DNA from: Halochromatium roseum | GTDB taxonomy: Bacteria; Pseudomonadota; Gammaproteobacteria; Chromatiales; Chromatiaceae | DNA length: 64,000 bases | Direction: 5' to 3' | Assembly: GCF_016653315.1 (NCBI RefSeq) | Contig: NZ_NHSH01000010.1 | Location: 48,235-112,234 of the forward strand | Shown: one piece after another, positions 40,637 through 50,215 of the stretch | Numbering within the stretch: the stretch's first letter is position 1 | Layout of the letters: the number at the start of each line of letters is the position of its first letter | The notes under the pieces: generated by a model | Seen by the model: only the letters and a program-made list of their open reading frames with translations | Told to the model about the DNA's origin: nothing | The model's database searches: none | Translations under genes and position numbers: made by a program

Positions 40637-42013
40637 TTAGAGAATGAGCTGCCGCTCGATGAGCTGAATCGGATGCAAGACCTCGGTTGCAAGACCAGCA
40701 CGGCGTAAGCGCGCAGCGAGGTGTAACGCGCATCCGGTGTTGGTCGTGACTAAGTAGTCCGGCTTGATCTCTTGGATTGCGTCAATCTTAGGCGCGGCCA
40801 AGGCCAGCGCATACTCCGGATGTTCGACGAGATAGGTTCCCGCAGCACCACAGCAAGTGTCGTTTCCGGGCAATGAGATCACGCAGAGTTCGGGGATGCG
40901 TCTGAGCAATGCATAGACGGCACCCTGATCACGCAACTGATTGCGATGTGAGCAGGGCTCATGCACAGCAACGGTTAGCGGTAATGGCTGCAGTCTGGCC
41001 GCGACCGGCCAAGGATGATCGAGCAGGAAACGGCAAACCTCGATGGCGTTGATCTGGCCCTGTTCTCGCAGTTCGGCAACACAGGCACTGGCGAGTCCAA
41101 TCACTGGCCGCTGAGCGAAGGCCTGGGCATTGACGGCGGCCAACTGATCAGCGTCGGCGGGATAACCGTTATGACGATGGATGGCACCGCAACAGCCCTG
41201 TTCGTCCGGCACGAAGGGTGGGTAGCCAAGACGGGTTAGCAAGCGCAGGGCTGTGGACTCAAGCGGTTGATCAGTCAGCCGCGCGACACAACCACGAAAG
41301 AGTGCCGGGGCTGAGCCGGTTTCCCCTTCGGACGAGCGGACGGTGCGCGCCTGTCTTGATGCCAAACTGGACAGTCGGCTGAAGCTCGACCTAGAGAATG
41401 AGCTGACTGAGCCAGAGATCGAACCCGAGATCGAGCCTTGCGCGCCGCGATCAACGCTCATGCCCAATGGGATATGCTTCCGTGGCCAGCGCAATGCGCG
41501 CGCCAACGGGTGCAGAATCTGAAGGGCTGGCCAGTAGATCGAGGCGCGCCCGATCAACCCCTGCGGCAGCCGCAGCCACTGATAGCCGATACCCAGCACG
41601 GCGACGAGACGCAGCCCAAGCGGTCGTGTCAGCAGCGCAAGCCTGACTCGCCTCAGCCTGCGTTGCCAGATTGAGCGGCGTTGCTCGCGCACCGCACGGG
41701 CGCCGTCCATCAGCGTTCCATAGCGCACGAGCGACGGGCAACTTGGCTCGCAGGCGCGGCATTCTAGGCATTGGTCGAGATGAAACTGTACTCGCGGCCC
41801 ATCCTCGATCGCGCCGCTAAGCCAACCTTGAATCAGCGCGATACGCCCGCGTGGCGACTCACCTTCGTCATGCGCGAGTTTGAAGGTCGGACAATGCGGC
41901 AGGCAATAGCCGCACTTAACGCACTGGTCAGCCAGGGTCAGCAGGTCGGCGATCTCTGGCGCGACGGCACCTGTTGGCCATTGGACTGGCTCAAGCTGGG
42001 CAGACGCGCTCAT
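40637..42013 (-). CDS. GlcF-like (Fe-S)-binding oxidoreductase subunit
   Basis: Heterodisulfide-reductase-type iron-sulfur protein. Two 4Fe-4S motifs, CVKCGYCLPHCP (near 31-42) and CLECRACEPSCPS (near 82-94), are followed by two CCG-type domains (GCCGAIHRHN and HEPCSHRNQL...NDTCCGAAGTY). This architecture is that of the glycolate oxidase subunit GlcF, but no glcD or glcE is nearby, so the partner is unknown. A Ser-rich insertion (SISGSISGSVSSFSRSSFSR) near residue 200 is unusual. coq7 lies 25 bp downstream. Confidence 0.82.
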   Translation of the reverse strand: MSASAQLEPVQWPTGAVAPEIADLLTLADQCVKCGYCLPHCPTFKLAHDEGESPRGRIALIQGWLSGAIEDGPRVQFHLDQCLECRACEPSCPSLVRYGTLMDGARAVREQRRSIWQRRLRRVRLALLTRPLGLRLVAVLGIGYQWLRLPQGLIGRASIYWPALQILHPLARALRWPRKHIPLGMSVDRGAQGSISGSISGSVSSFSRSSFSRLSSLASRQARTVRSSEGETGSAPALFRGCVARLTDQPLESTALRLLTRLGYPPFVPDEQGCCGAIHRHNGYPADADQLAAVNAQAFAQRPVIGLASACVAELREQGQINAIEVCRFLLDHPWPVAARLQPLPLTVAVHEPCSHRNQLRDQGAVYALLRRIPELCVISLPGNDTCCGAAGTYLVEHPEYALALAAPKIDAIQEIKPDYLVTTNTGCALHLAARLRRAGLATEVLHPIQLIERQLIL

Positions 42014-42129
42014 GGGTGCCCATGATGTCGCCGGCAGGTACGTTGCGATTTTGGCGCGTTAGCCGCACGCTCTAACCTCGGCACGAGCGCCGCTCGCGTC
42101 TTCCTTTGATCGAATTGGAGTCGTTGATA

Positions 42130-42450
42130 GTGTCCTATTACAAGCATCATCTGTTCATGTGTATCAATGAGCGCGCCGATGGCAGCCAGTGCTGCGCTCA
42201 GTGTAACGCGCAAGCGTCGCGCGACTTCTTGAAGAAACGCACCAAGGAGCTAGGGATCGCGGGTCAGGGTGGGGTTCGGATCAACACCGCCGGCTGTCTT
42301 GACCGTTGCAGTGAGGGGCCGGTGGCGGTCGTCTACCCAGACAATGTTTGGTACACCTACGTGGACAAGGAAGACCTCGAAGAAATCCTGCAGTCACACT
42401 TGATTAAGGGTGAGCCCGTAGAGCGGTTGCGCCTGGCTGACCTGATGTAG
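42130..42450 (+). CDS. Thioredoxin-fold (2Fe-2S) ferredoxin
   Basis: A 106-residue Shethna-type ferredoxin. Cluster cysteines are Cys11, one of the Cys21/Cys22 pair, Cys56 and Cys60 (CLDRCSEGP), the CX10-12C...CX3C pattern of the family. The start is GTG at 42130 (MSYYKHHLFM) with GGAG 10 bases upstream; a TTG at 42106 adds an atypical N-terminus. Redox partner unknown. Confidence 0.87.
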   Translation: MSYYKHHLFMCINERADGSQCCAQCNAQASRDFLKKRTKELGIAGQGGVRINTAGCLDRCSEGPVAVVYPDNVWYTYVDKEDLEEILQSHLIKGEPVERLRLADLM

Positions 42451-42613
42451 GTGGGGTGCCTGTTGGGAACTAGGCGGCGGCGGACTGGGCCGCCGACGCA
42501 GTGCTAGCAATCAATCCCGGAACAGGGTCTAGGCAAACCCTGTTCGAGCTTCTCATCCTCGCTGCTGCCGTACTCGCTGAGAGCTGGCAGTGGGCCGGTG
42601 CTGCGGCGGCCTG

Positions 42614-43267
42614 TCAACGGGCAGATTGCTCACGCACCGTCTTGATATCCCAAGCCTTGAGGATATCGGCGGCGATATCAGCAGATTCGAGGTTTTCGCC
42701 GACGACCTGCATCATGATACGGCCATCAAGCATCAAGGTTGCTTCAGCGCGCGCGGCCTCGGGCTCCCATTTCAACATTCCGGTCTCCCGACCAATACGG
42801 ATGCGCTCGACGTTCGGTTGCGCTGCAAGCATGGCAGGATTATTGAAGAGCGAGGCCATGCCCTGAATCATAGGGTTATCCATGGTCAGTGTTGCAGTTA
42901 GGCTGCCGTTGCCATCGTCTTGGGTGTATTGCCGCTCCAAGATTGTGCCCATCGAACCGCCGAACAGTGCTGCGGCGGCACCGCCACCACCACTGTCAGA
43001 TGTTCTATCCACTGGTAATGCCGACCAGCCCGCTGGAGCATCGGGAAAAGTTGCCGCGATGTCCTCTGAGATCAACTTCTTCAAGTCGCTGATCGCAAAC
43101 TCAAGTTCGGTGATCGCAGCGCCGTATTCTTTGTTCTGATAAAGCTCCAGGCTCTGATTGATCTGCTCGATGATTTGATCTGCGAATACTGGCCCAGAAG
43201 TCACGCCAGCGAGCATCGTGGAGATCAGAAAAAGACGAACGGGATTCTTAAGTGTCAGTGTCAGCAT
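42614..43267 (-). CDS. Exported hypothetical protein (217 aa)
   Basis: Not recognised. It has a signal peptide (LFLISTMLAGVTSGPVFA) cut near residue 30, then a helical pair resembling one TPR unit (SLELYQNKEYGAAITELEFAISDLKKL in part). A Gly/Ala-rich loop and a beta-rich C-terminal half follow. Probably periplasmic. The ATG at 43267 has GGAG 10 bases upstream. It stands alone between the ferredoxin and tRNA-Phe. The 265 bp upstream of it hold no evident gene. Confidence 0.75.
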   Translation of the reverse strand: MLTLTLKNPVRLFLISTMLAGVTSGPVFADQIIEQINQSLELYQNKEYGAAITELEFAISDLKKLISEDIAATFPDAPAGWSALPVDRTSDSGGGGAAAALFGGSMGTILERQYTQDDGNGSLTATLTMDNPMIQGMASLFNNPAMLAAQPNVERIRIGRETGMLKWEPEAARAEATLMLDGRIMMQVVGENLESADIAADILKAWDIKTVREQSAR

Positions 43268-43533
43268 CAGCGTTTTCTCCGGGTAAGCCCATAGGGACGA
43301 AGGTCTTTTCAAGGGCAATGGTGGTCGTTCTTGAGAGCAAGAGACACTATGCTACAGGCGAGAACGATAACCAGGAAGCGCTGCAGATCGATGCGCCAAA
43401 CGGTATCTAATCAAACGATGGGATCGAGCTAGAGATCGGGAGACGAACTCCAACGATTGCTGTAGCCATAGATTAATGGCCTAGAGAGAATCTCAGAATC
43501 AGACTGGGGAGTTGCACTAGCCGATCCCGAGAT

Positions 43534-43609
<76 letters not shown>

Positions 43610-43754
43610 TCGAAGGGCAGGCCGGGCCGGGGAAGGCTCGGCGAAGCCCCTTATTAGACCGCGGTGAGGTCATCGCGTCAAGCCGTGCGGGCCGTTTTTT
43701 GGAATGAGTCACCATCATCTGGTTGTATATATGGCCGACATGACTTGGTGTTCA

Positions 43755-43784
43755 GCCAGATCTCGCCAGATCTCACCAGAGCGC
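43755..43784. repeat. 10-bp tandem repeat between tRNA-Phe and the NamZ-like gene
   Basis: GCCAGATCTC occurs at 43755 and 43765, with a diverged third unit (ACCAGAGCGC) at 43775. The remainder of this 290-bp gap shows nothing further. Confidence 0.7.
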
Positions 43785-43902
43785 GACTGAGGCTGAGGCC
43801 GCGACAGGATCGCTCCTCGCAGCGGATCGGGATAACGTCGACGTGAATCTTGGACGATTCATAGTCCGCTGTGGCGCCGCGCCATGGGCAATGGACAGCC
43901 AC

Positions 43903-45105
43903 TTAGTAGATCAGGAAGGGCACGCGCTGTTCGAGCCACTCTTGCTCATCGTTGGCGAGCGGTTCGTCGAGGTCAGCGGGTTCAGTGGTGGCATCGTCAA
44001 CCCATTCGCGTAACCTGGTGCCGCCGCTGAGAAGGTCGATGGCAAGGCGCTCGGTCTCGTATTCGTAAGGGAAGTCGCGCCAGATGGGGTAGTCTGGATA
44101 CTCTAGGCGCAGGGCCTTGAGGAAGAGTGCGATGAGGCGGTACGGGCGGAAGCGCTGGTGATCGTAGTGGATGTTGTCGGTGTGGATCTGCAGGCCGCGG
44201 CAGAGCTGGCCTTGGTGTTTGTGGAAACAGGGCTCGAAGGCGCAGCACCGAAGCAGGACGCCTTGCATCCAGTCTGAGGCGAAGGTCTCCATGCGTTGCA
44301 TCAGCCGACAGATATCCAACTCAGGCGCCCCGACCACCTCCAAGGGTGTTGTGGTGCCGCGCCCCTCAGAGAGATGGGTTCCCTCGAGCAGGACCGTGCC
44401 AGGGAAGCAGCGGGCCATGTTGAGGCTAGAGGCATTGGGACTCGGATTGACCCAGGGCAGCTCGTCGCGCGGCCAACCGTATCCGGGCGCGGCGTCGGGC
44501 TGGTAGCCGTCCATCGCGATCACCTCGCACTCAAGCTCGAGCCGTTTGTTGGCGATGAGCCAGCGAGCGAGCTCGCCGAAACTGAGCCCATGGCGCATTG
44601 GCAATGGGGCGATGCCGACAAAGCTGTGCCAGTCGTCCTCGAGCAGACTGCCCTCGACCGGTCGACCCGCGGGATTAGGGCGGTCGAGCACCCAGACCGT
44701 CTTGCCGTGCTTGGCACAGGCCTCGAGGACATAGGCGAGCGTGGTCACATAGGTGTAGATGCGCGTGCCAATGTCCTGGAGATCGACCAGCAGGACATCG
44801 AAATGATCGAGCATCGCGTCGCTGGGATAACGCACCTGCCCGTAGAGGCTGAACACCGGAATTTGGTGGATCGGGTCGACATAATCATCGGACTCGATCA
44901 TGTTGTCCTGCTTGTCGCCACGCATGCCATGCTGAGGCCCAAAGGCGGCGGTGATCTGCAGGCCGCTCAGCGACATCAGTGCGTCCAGGCTATGGCGCCC
45001 GACATGGTTGACTGAAGCGGGATGGCCGAGCAAGGCGATGCGCCGTCCGACAAGGGGCCGCCGCAGGTTGCCGTCGGCGAGAAGACGATCGATTCCTAGG
45101 CGCAT
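43903..45105 (-). CDS. DUF1343 / NamZ-type exo-beta-N-acetylmuramidase-like protein
   Basis: The 400 residues show the DUF1343 signatures PQHGMRGDKQDNM, DLQDIGTRIYTY and EGTHLSEGRGTTTPLE. Characterised NamZ enzymes remove MurNAc from the non-reducing end of peptidoglycan fragments. No signal peptide is visible, so a cytoplasmic role in cell-wall recycling is more likely than secretion. The ATG at 45105 is used; no strong ribosome-binding site is seen. Lies alone between two tRNA genes. Confidence 0.83.
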   Translation of the reverse strand: MRLGIDRLLADGNLRRPLVGRRIALLGHPASVNHVGRHSLDALMSLSGLQITAAFGPQHGMRGDKQDNMIESDDYVDPIHQIPVFSLYGQVRYPSDAMLDHFDVLLVDLQDIGTRIYTYVTTLAYVLEACAKHGKTVWVLDRPNPAGRPVEGSLLEDDWHSFVGIAPLPMRHGLSFGELARWLIANKRLELECEVIAMDGYQPDAAPGYGWPRDELPWVNPSPNASSLNMARCFPGTVLLEGTHLSEGRGTTTPLEVVGAPELDICRLMQRMETFASDWMQGVLLRCCAFEPCFHKHQGQLCRGLQIHTDNIHYDHQRFRPYRLIALFLKALRLEYPDYPIWRDFPYEYETERLAIDLLSGGTRLREWVDDATTEPADLDEPLANDEQEWLEQRVPFLIY

Positions 45106-45242
45106 GGAGTGGTCACTAGCTCATGGGCAGACGGGACGCCGCTGAGATCTGGACGCGTCGAGGGGCGGCGCTTGTTTCAGGGTAGCGCTCTTTGCGCGTT
45201 GACCACCAAGAAGATGAAGCGATGGCTTCACCGTCGAGTGTT

Positions 45243-45329
45243 TGGTACCGGGGACGAGACTCGAACTCGTAAGGTGTTACCACCGGTGGATTTTGAGTCC
45301 ACTGCGTCTACCAATTCCGCCACCCCGGC
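45243..45329 (-). tRNA. tRNA-Leu (anticodon CAA)
   Basis: Minus-strand class II tRNA of 87 nt with a long variable arm (CGGTGGTAACACCTTACG region). The anticodon loop is CTCAAAA, and CCA is encoded. It resembles E. coli leuX and is a plausible TrmL substrate. Confidence 0.98.
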
Positions 45330-45401
45330 AGCGAACCTATAATTATAGCGCTTCTTTCCCCGAAGAGAATAGTCACAGTAGCAGGTTTGCCGATCAATAT
45401 G

Positions 45402-46505
45402 ATGCGCCGCTCCGATTTCCACTTCGATTTGCCCGATGAGTTGATCGCTCAACGACCCCTTGCCGAGCGCAGCGCTAGCCGCTTACTCGCCCTCGATGGC
45501 GCAACCGGTCGGCAGACCGACCTTCGTTTTCTTGATCTCCCGAGCCTGTTGCGGGCGGGCGATCTGCTCGTGTTCAACGACACCCGGGTGATCCCGGCGA
45601 GACTCTTCGCACGTAAATCCACCGGCGGCCAGGTTGAGGTGCTGATTGAGCGCATGGTCGACGATCGCGAGGCCTTCGCCCACTTGCGCGCGAGTAAGAC
45701 GCCCCGGCCCGGTGCTGAGCTGCAGTTAGCTGATGGCGAACGGCTGCTGATCCTTGAGCGCGAAGACGACCTGTTTCGACTTCGCGCACTCGATACAGCC
45801 TTGCCGAAGCTGATGCAGCGCCATGGGCACATGCCACTGCCGCCCTATATTCGGCGCGCTGATGATGCGGCTGATATCGAGCGCTATCAGACCGTCTATG
45901 CGGCGCGTGAAGGGGCCGTTGCCGCGCCGACTGCTGGCTTGCATTTCGACCAGCCGATGCTCGACCGACTGGCTGCAGCAGGGATCAAGACCGCACAGAT
46001 TACTCTGCACGTCGGCGCAGGCACCTTTCAACCGGTACGCGAGGAGGATCTAGACCGGCACCGGATGCATGCCGAATGGCTCGAGGTCAATGAGAAGGCC
46101 GTCGCGCAGATCGCGGCAACGCGAGCTGCCGGCGGTCGGATCATCGCTGTTGGCACGACCTCGGTCCGCAGCCTCGAGACTGCGGCCGCGGCAAGCGGCG
46201 CGGACAGCGCTGACAGTCAAGATCAACGCGCCGATGCGGTAACGCCGGATCATCTTGTGTCAGGGAAAGGCCCGCTTGGCCTGCGTCCTTATCGCGGTGA
46301 AAGCCGCTTGTTCATCCGCCCACCCTATCAGTTCCGCGTGGTCGACGCGATGATCACCAACTTCCATCTTCCCGGCTCGACGCTCTTGATGCTGGTGTCG
46401 GCGTTTGCCGGCCATGAGGCGGTCATGGCGGCCTACAGCCACGCTGTTTCTCAACGGTATCGGTTCTTTAGCTACGGGGATGCGATGTTTCTGACGCGTG
46501 CGTAG
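45402..46505 (+). CDS. queA: S-adenosylmethionine:tRNA ribosyltransferase-isomerase
   Basis: Queuosine biosynthesis enzyme that adds epoxycyclopentanediol to 7-aminomethyl-deazaguanine in t[22 protein letters not shown], the [13 protein letters not shown] motif and the C-terminal [10 protein letters not shown] are typical. The ATG at 45402 matches the family start; upstream ATG 45399 and TTG 45387 are alternatives. It is separated from tgt by about 2 kb, against direct adjacency in many relatives. Confidence 0.95.
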   Translation: MRRSDFHFDLPDELIAQRPLAERSASRLLALDGATGRQTDLRFLDLPSLLRAGDLLVFNDTRVIPARLFARKSTGGQVEVLIERMVDDREAFAHLRASKTPRPGAELQLADGERLLILEREDDLFRLRALDTALPKLMQRHGHMPLPPYIRRADDAADIERYQTVYAAREGAVAAPTAGLHFDQPMLDRLAAAGIKTAQITLHVGAGTFQPVREEDLDRHRMHAEWLEVNEKAVAQIAATRAAGGRIIAVGTTSVRSLETAAAASGADSADSQDQRADAVTPDHLVSGKGPLGLRPYRGESRLFIRPPYQFRVVDAMITNFHLPGSTLLMLVSAFAGHEAVMAAYSHAVSQRYRFFSYGDAMFLTRA

Positions 46506-46559
46506 CGCTGACTTGCGGTAGAACTGTGCAAAACAGTGTGCAAAACCTTTGTAATCGGC

Positions 46560-46586
46560 AAAAAAAAGCGCGGCAAGTGCCGCGCT
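46560..46586 (-). terminator. Rho-independent terminator of a leftward transcript
   Basis: On the minus strand GAGCGCGGC..., a GC-rich stem (GCGCGGC / GCCGCGC with flanking A-T, loop ACTT), is followed by eight T residues. No coding gene ends here on that strand: msrA stops at 46835, 250 bp away. It therefore probably ends a small RNA. Confidence 0.85.
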
Positions 46587-46650
46587 CTAAAGATTACCAC
46601 CAAAGGAGGATGGAGGAGTGCACCAGAGGACTGCGAACCTCCAGTGCATC
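46560..46650 (-). ncRNA. Candidate small RNA with CU-rich anti-Shine-Dalgarno segment
   Basis: Read leftwards, the segment has three modules. First is an 11-bp hairpin (arms 46638-46648 and 46619-46629, two G-U pairs). Second is an unpaired C/U-rich stretch reading CTCCTCCATCCTCCTTT (46618-46602), complementary to Shine-Dalgarno sequences. Third is the strong terminator at 46560-46586. A TTGACA lies about 30 bp upstream of the first hairpin. This is the classic layout of a trans-acting regulatory RNA, comparable to RNAs with CCUCCUCCC loops in Rhodobacter. The 5' end is estimated; expression is not shown. Confidence 0.6.
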
Positions 46651-46676
46651 GCTAGTTTCTTAAATACTAATCCTAT

Positions 46677-46682
46677 TGTCAA
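46677..46682 (-). promoter_or_regulatory. -35 element of the candidate small RNA
   Basis: Exact TTGACA on the minus strand. The hexamer 17 bp downstream (GAAACT) matches TATAAT at only three positions, so the promoter may depend on an activator. Confidence 0.4.
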
Positions 46683-46765
46683 GGCCGAGCGCTGCATCGC
46701 TACCACCTGAGTCTCAGTCTAGTCATACTTTGAGGCAGAAACGGGAACCAGTTCGCATTGATGCT

Positions 46766-46804
46766 ACATGTTTGAAACATGTCTGCAAGATGTCCGTAAC
46801 ATGT
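46766..46804. promoter_or_regulatory. Four 11-bp-phased ACATGT hexamers
   Basis: ACATGT at 46766, ACATGT at 46777, AGATGT at 46788 and ACATGT at 46799 are spaced exactly 11 bp, so all face one side of the helix. The first two also form the palindrome ACATGTTT-G-AAACATGT. The array lies about 85 bp upstream of the TTGACA of the candidate small RNA and 30 bp after the msrA stop. The rest of this 330-bp gap shows no coding potential. Confidence 0.6.
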
Positions 46805-46834
46805 CGGCTCCATTCGGTGCCACGCATGCTAACC

Positions 46835-47494
46835 TCACCCGGCCACACCGGTCGCCGGCTCTGGATAGCGCACACCGCAGCCGCCATGCCCACAGTATCC
46901 GCCTGGGTTTTTCGCCAGATATTGCTGGTGATAGTCTTCCGCGTAATAGAAGCTTGGCGCCATTTGGATCTCGGTGGTAATGGTCAGGTGCCGGCCGGCT
47001 TCTGTTAGCGCCTGCTGGTAGTGGTTCAAGCTTTGCCGCGCCGCTTCAAGTTGCGACTGGTCGAACGGGTAGATTCCGGAGCGATATTGGGTGCCGACAT
47101 CATTGCCCTGGCGCATCCCTTGGGTTGGGTCATGGCCCTCCCAGAAGGTCCGAAGCAACTGCTCAAACGCGATTTGTGTCGGGTCGTAAACGACCAACAC
47201 CACCTCGTTATGGCCGGTGTAGCCGGAACAAACCTCATCGTAGGTCGGGTTCGGCGTCCGGCCGCCAGCGTAGCCGACGGCGGTGCTGTAGACCCCTGGC
47301 AGGCTCCAATAGGCCTTTTCCGCGCCCCAAAAACAACCCATGCCAAAGAGCACCTGCTGCAGGGTCTCAGGGAAGGGTGGCTGCAGTGGATGACCGAGCA
47401 CGGCATGCCGGTTGTTGATTGGCATCGGCGTGTCGCGGCCGCGGAGGGCCTCGCTTGCGGTTGGCAGCTCGGTCTTTTTGCGAAACATGAACAT
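46835..47494 (-). CDS. msrA: Peptide-methionine (S)-S-oxide reductase
   Basis: Repairs oxidised methionine. The catalytic [13 protein letters not shown] lies near residues 50-62. [24 protein letters not shown], the [10 protein letters not shown] motif and [14 protein letters not shown] at the C-terminus (resolving Cys) follow the long E. coli type. ATG 47494 has GAGG at a good distance; an ATG at 47500 is the alternative. It is oriented against queA and tgt. Confidence 0.94.
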   Translation of the reverse strand: MFMFRKKTELPTASEALRGRDTPMPINNRHAVLGHPLQPPFPETLQQVLFGMGCFWGAEKAYWSLPGVYSTAVGYAGGRTPNPTYDEVCSGYTGHNEVVLVVYDPTQIAFEQLLRTFWEGHDPTQGMRQGNDVGTQYRSGIYPFDQSQLEAARQSLNHYQQALTEAGRHLTITTEIQMAPSFYYAEDYHQQYLAKNPGGYCGHGGCGVRYPEPATGVAG

Positions 47495-47769
47495 TTGCAT
47501 AGCCTCGAACAGTCGGAGTTAGACGAAGATGCCGCGGCGAGCGCACGCGATCTCTGCCCGAGGTTTGGGCGCCGCGGCTCAAGCCAAGCGTATCCTTGCT
47601 CTGATCGCCGCTGTTCTTGTTACCTGACCTTGACGCACAATGAGCGCGCCGTCGCTCGCGGAGCGCGCTCATTAACTCGAAATGCTCTACGCTGCATCGC
47701 CAGCCTATATCGCCAGGCTCTCGACGTCGGTTGCAGCAACAGGCCCACAACAGAATCCTGAACGCTCGC

Positions 47770-49595
<1,826 letters not shown>

Positions 49596-49653
49596 TAGCG
49601 GGCTAGATCACTGCTGAATCGCGCGCATAGCGCGGCCTAAGAGGAACCCTCTG

Positions 49654-49983
49654 ATGAGCTTTTTCATCTCTGACGCGCTGGCCCAGGCCGAAGGCGCTCC
49701 CGCTGGCGACCCGTTGCTGGGGCTGCTGTTCCCGATTGGCCTCATCATCATCTTGTATTTCTTGATGATTCGGCCACAGATCAAACGTCAAAAGGAACAC
49801 AAGCGCCTGGTTGAAGGGCTGGGCAAAGGCGATGAGGTCGTCACCATGGGTGGCGTCGCCGGGCGTATCACCGACCTCGGCGACAATTTTGCGCAGGTCG
49901 AAGTGGCCGATAACGTGATCATCAAGATCCGCCGCCAAGCGATCGAGGCGGTGCTGCCGAAGGGATCGTTGAAAGATCTTTGA
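49654..49983 (+). CDS. yajC: Preprotein translocase subunit YajC
   Basis: Single-span inner-membrane protein of the SecDF-YajC complex. The membrane helix is LLGLLFPIGLIIILYFLMIR (residues 23-42), followed by KRQKEHKRLVEGLGKGDEVV (in part) and a small beta domain. AGAGGA lies upstream of the ATG. The 230 bp before secD contain no gene I can support. Confidence 0.96.
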   Translation: MSFFISDALAQAEGAPAGDPLLGLLFPIGLIIILYFLMIRPQIKRQKEHKRLVEGLGKGDEVVTMGGVAGRITDLGDNFAQVEVADNVIIKIRRQAIEAVLPKGSLKDL

Positions 49984-50215
49984 GCGAATCGTCGCACTGG
50001 GGGGCAACGGCTCCTCAGTCACGCCCGCCGACGCCGCTTGACACAGCGGACTTTGCTTGCCCTGAGCCAGTGCTTCAGGCAACCGGATGCCGCTCCCGCT
50101 TAACCGCAGCTTCAACGCGCGTGACCATCTTCCATAACCATGCGCTCGTTCACGGCTTGACCGCGCTCTGATCGTGCTGTTCGCCGCAAATTTCCGCCAC
50201 TGAAAGACACACCCC

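Noticed and set aside
45215..45230. TGAAGC-GATG-GCTTCA hairpin downstream of tRNA-Leu(CAA) as terminator
   Set aside because: Stem only 6 bp with no clear T-run on the minus strand.
46527..46547. Direct repeat GTGCAAAAC twice after queA
   Set aside because: Two short copies only and no clear context; could be chance.
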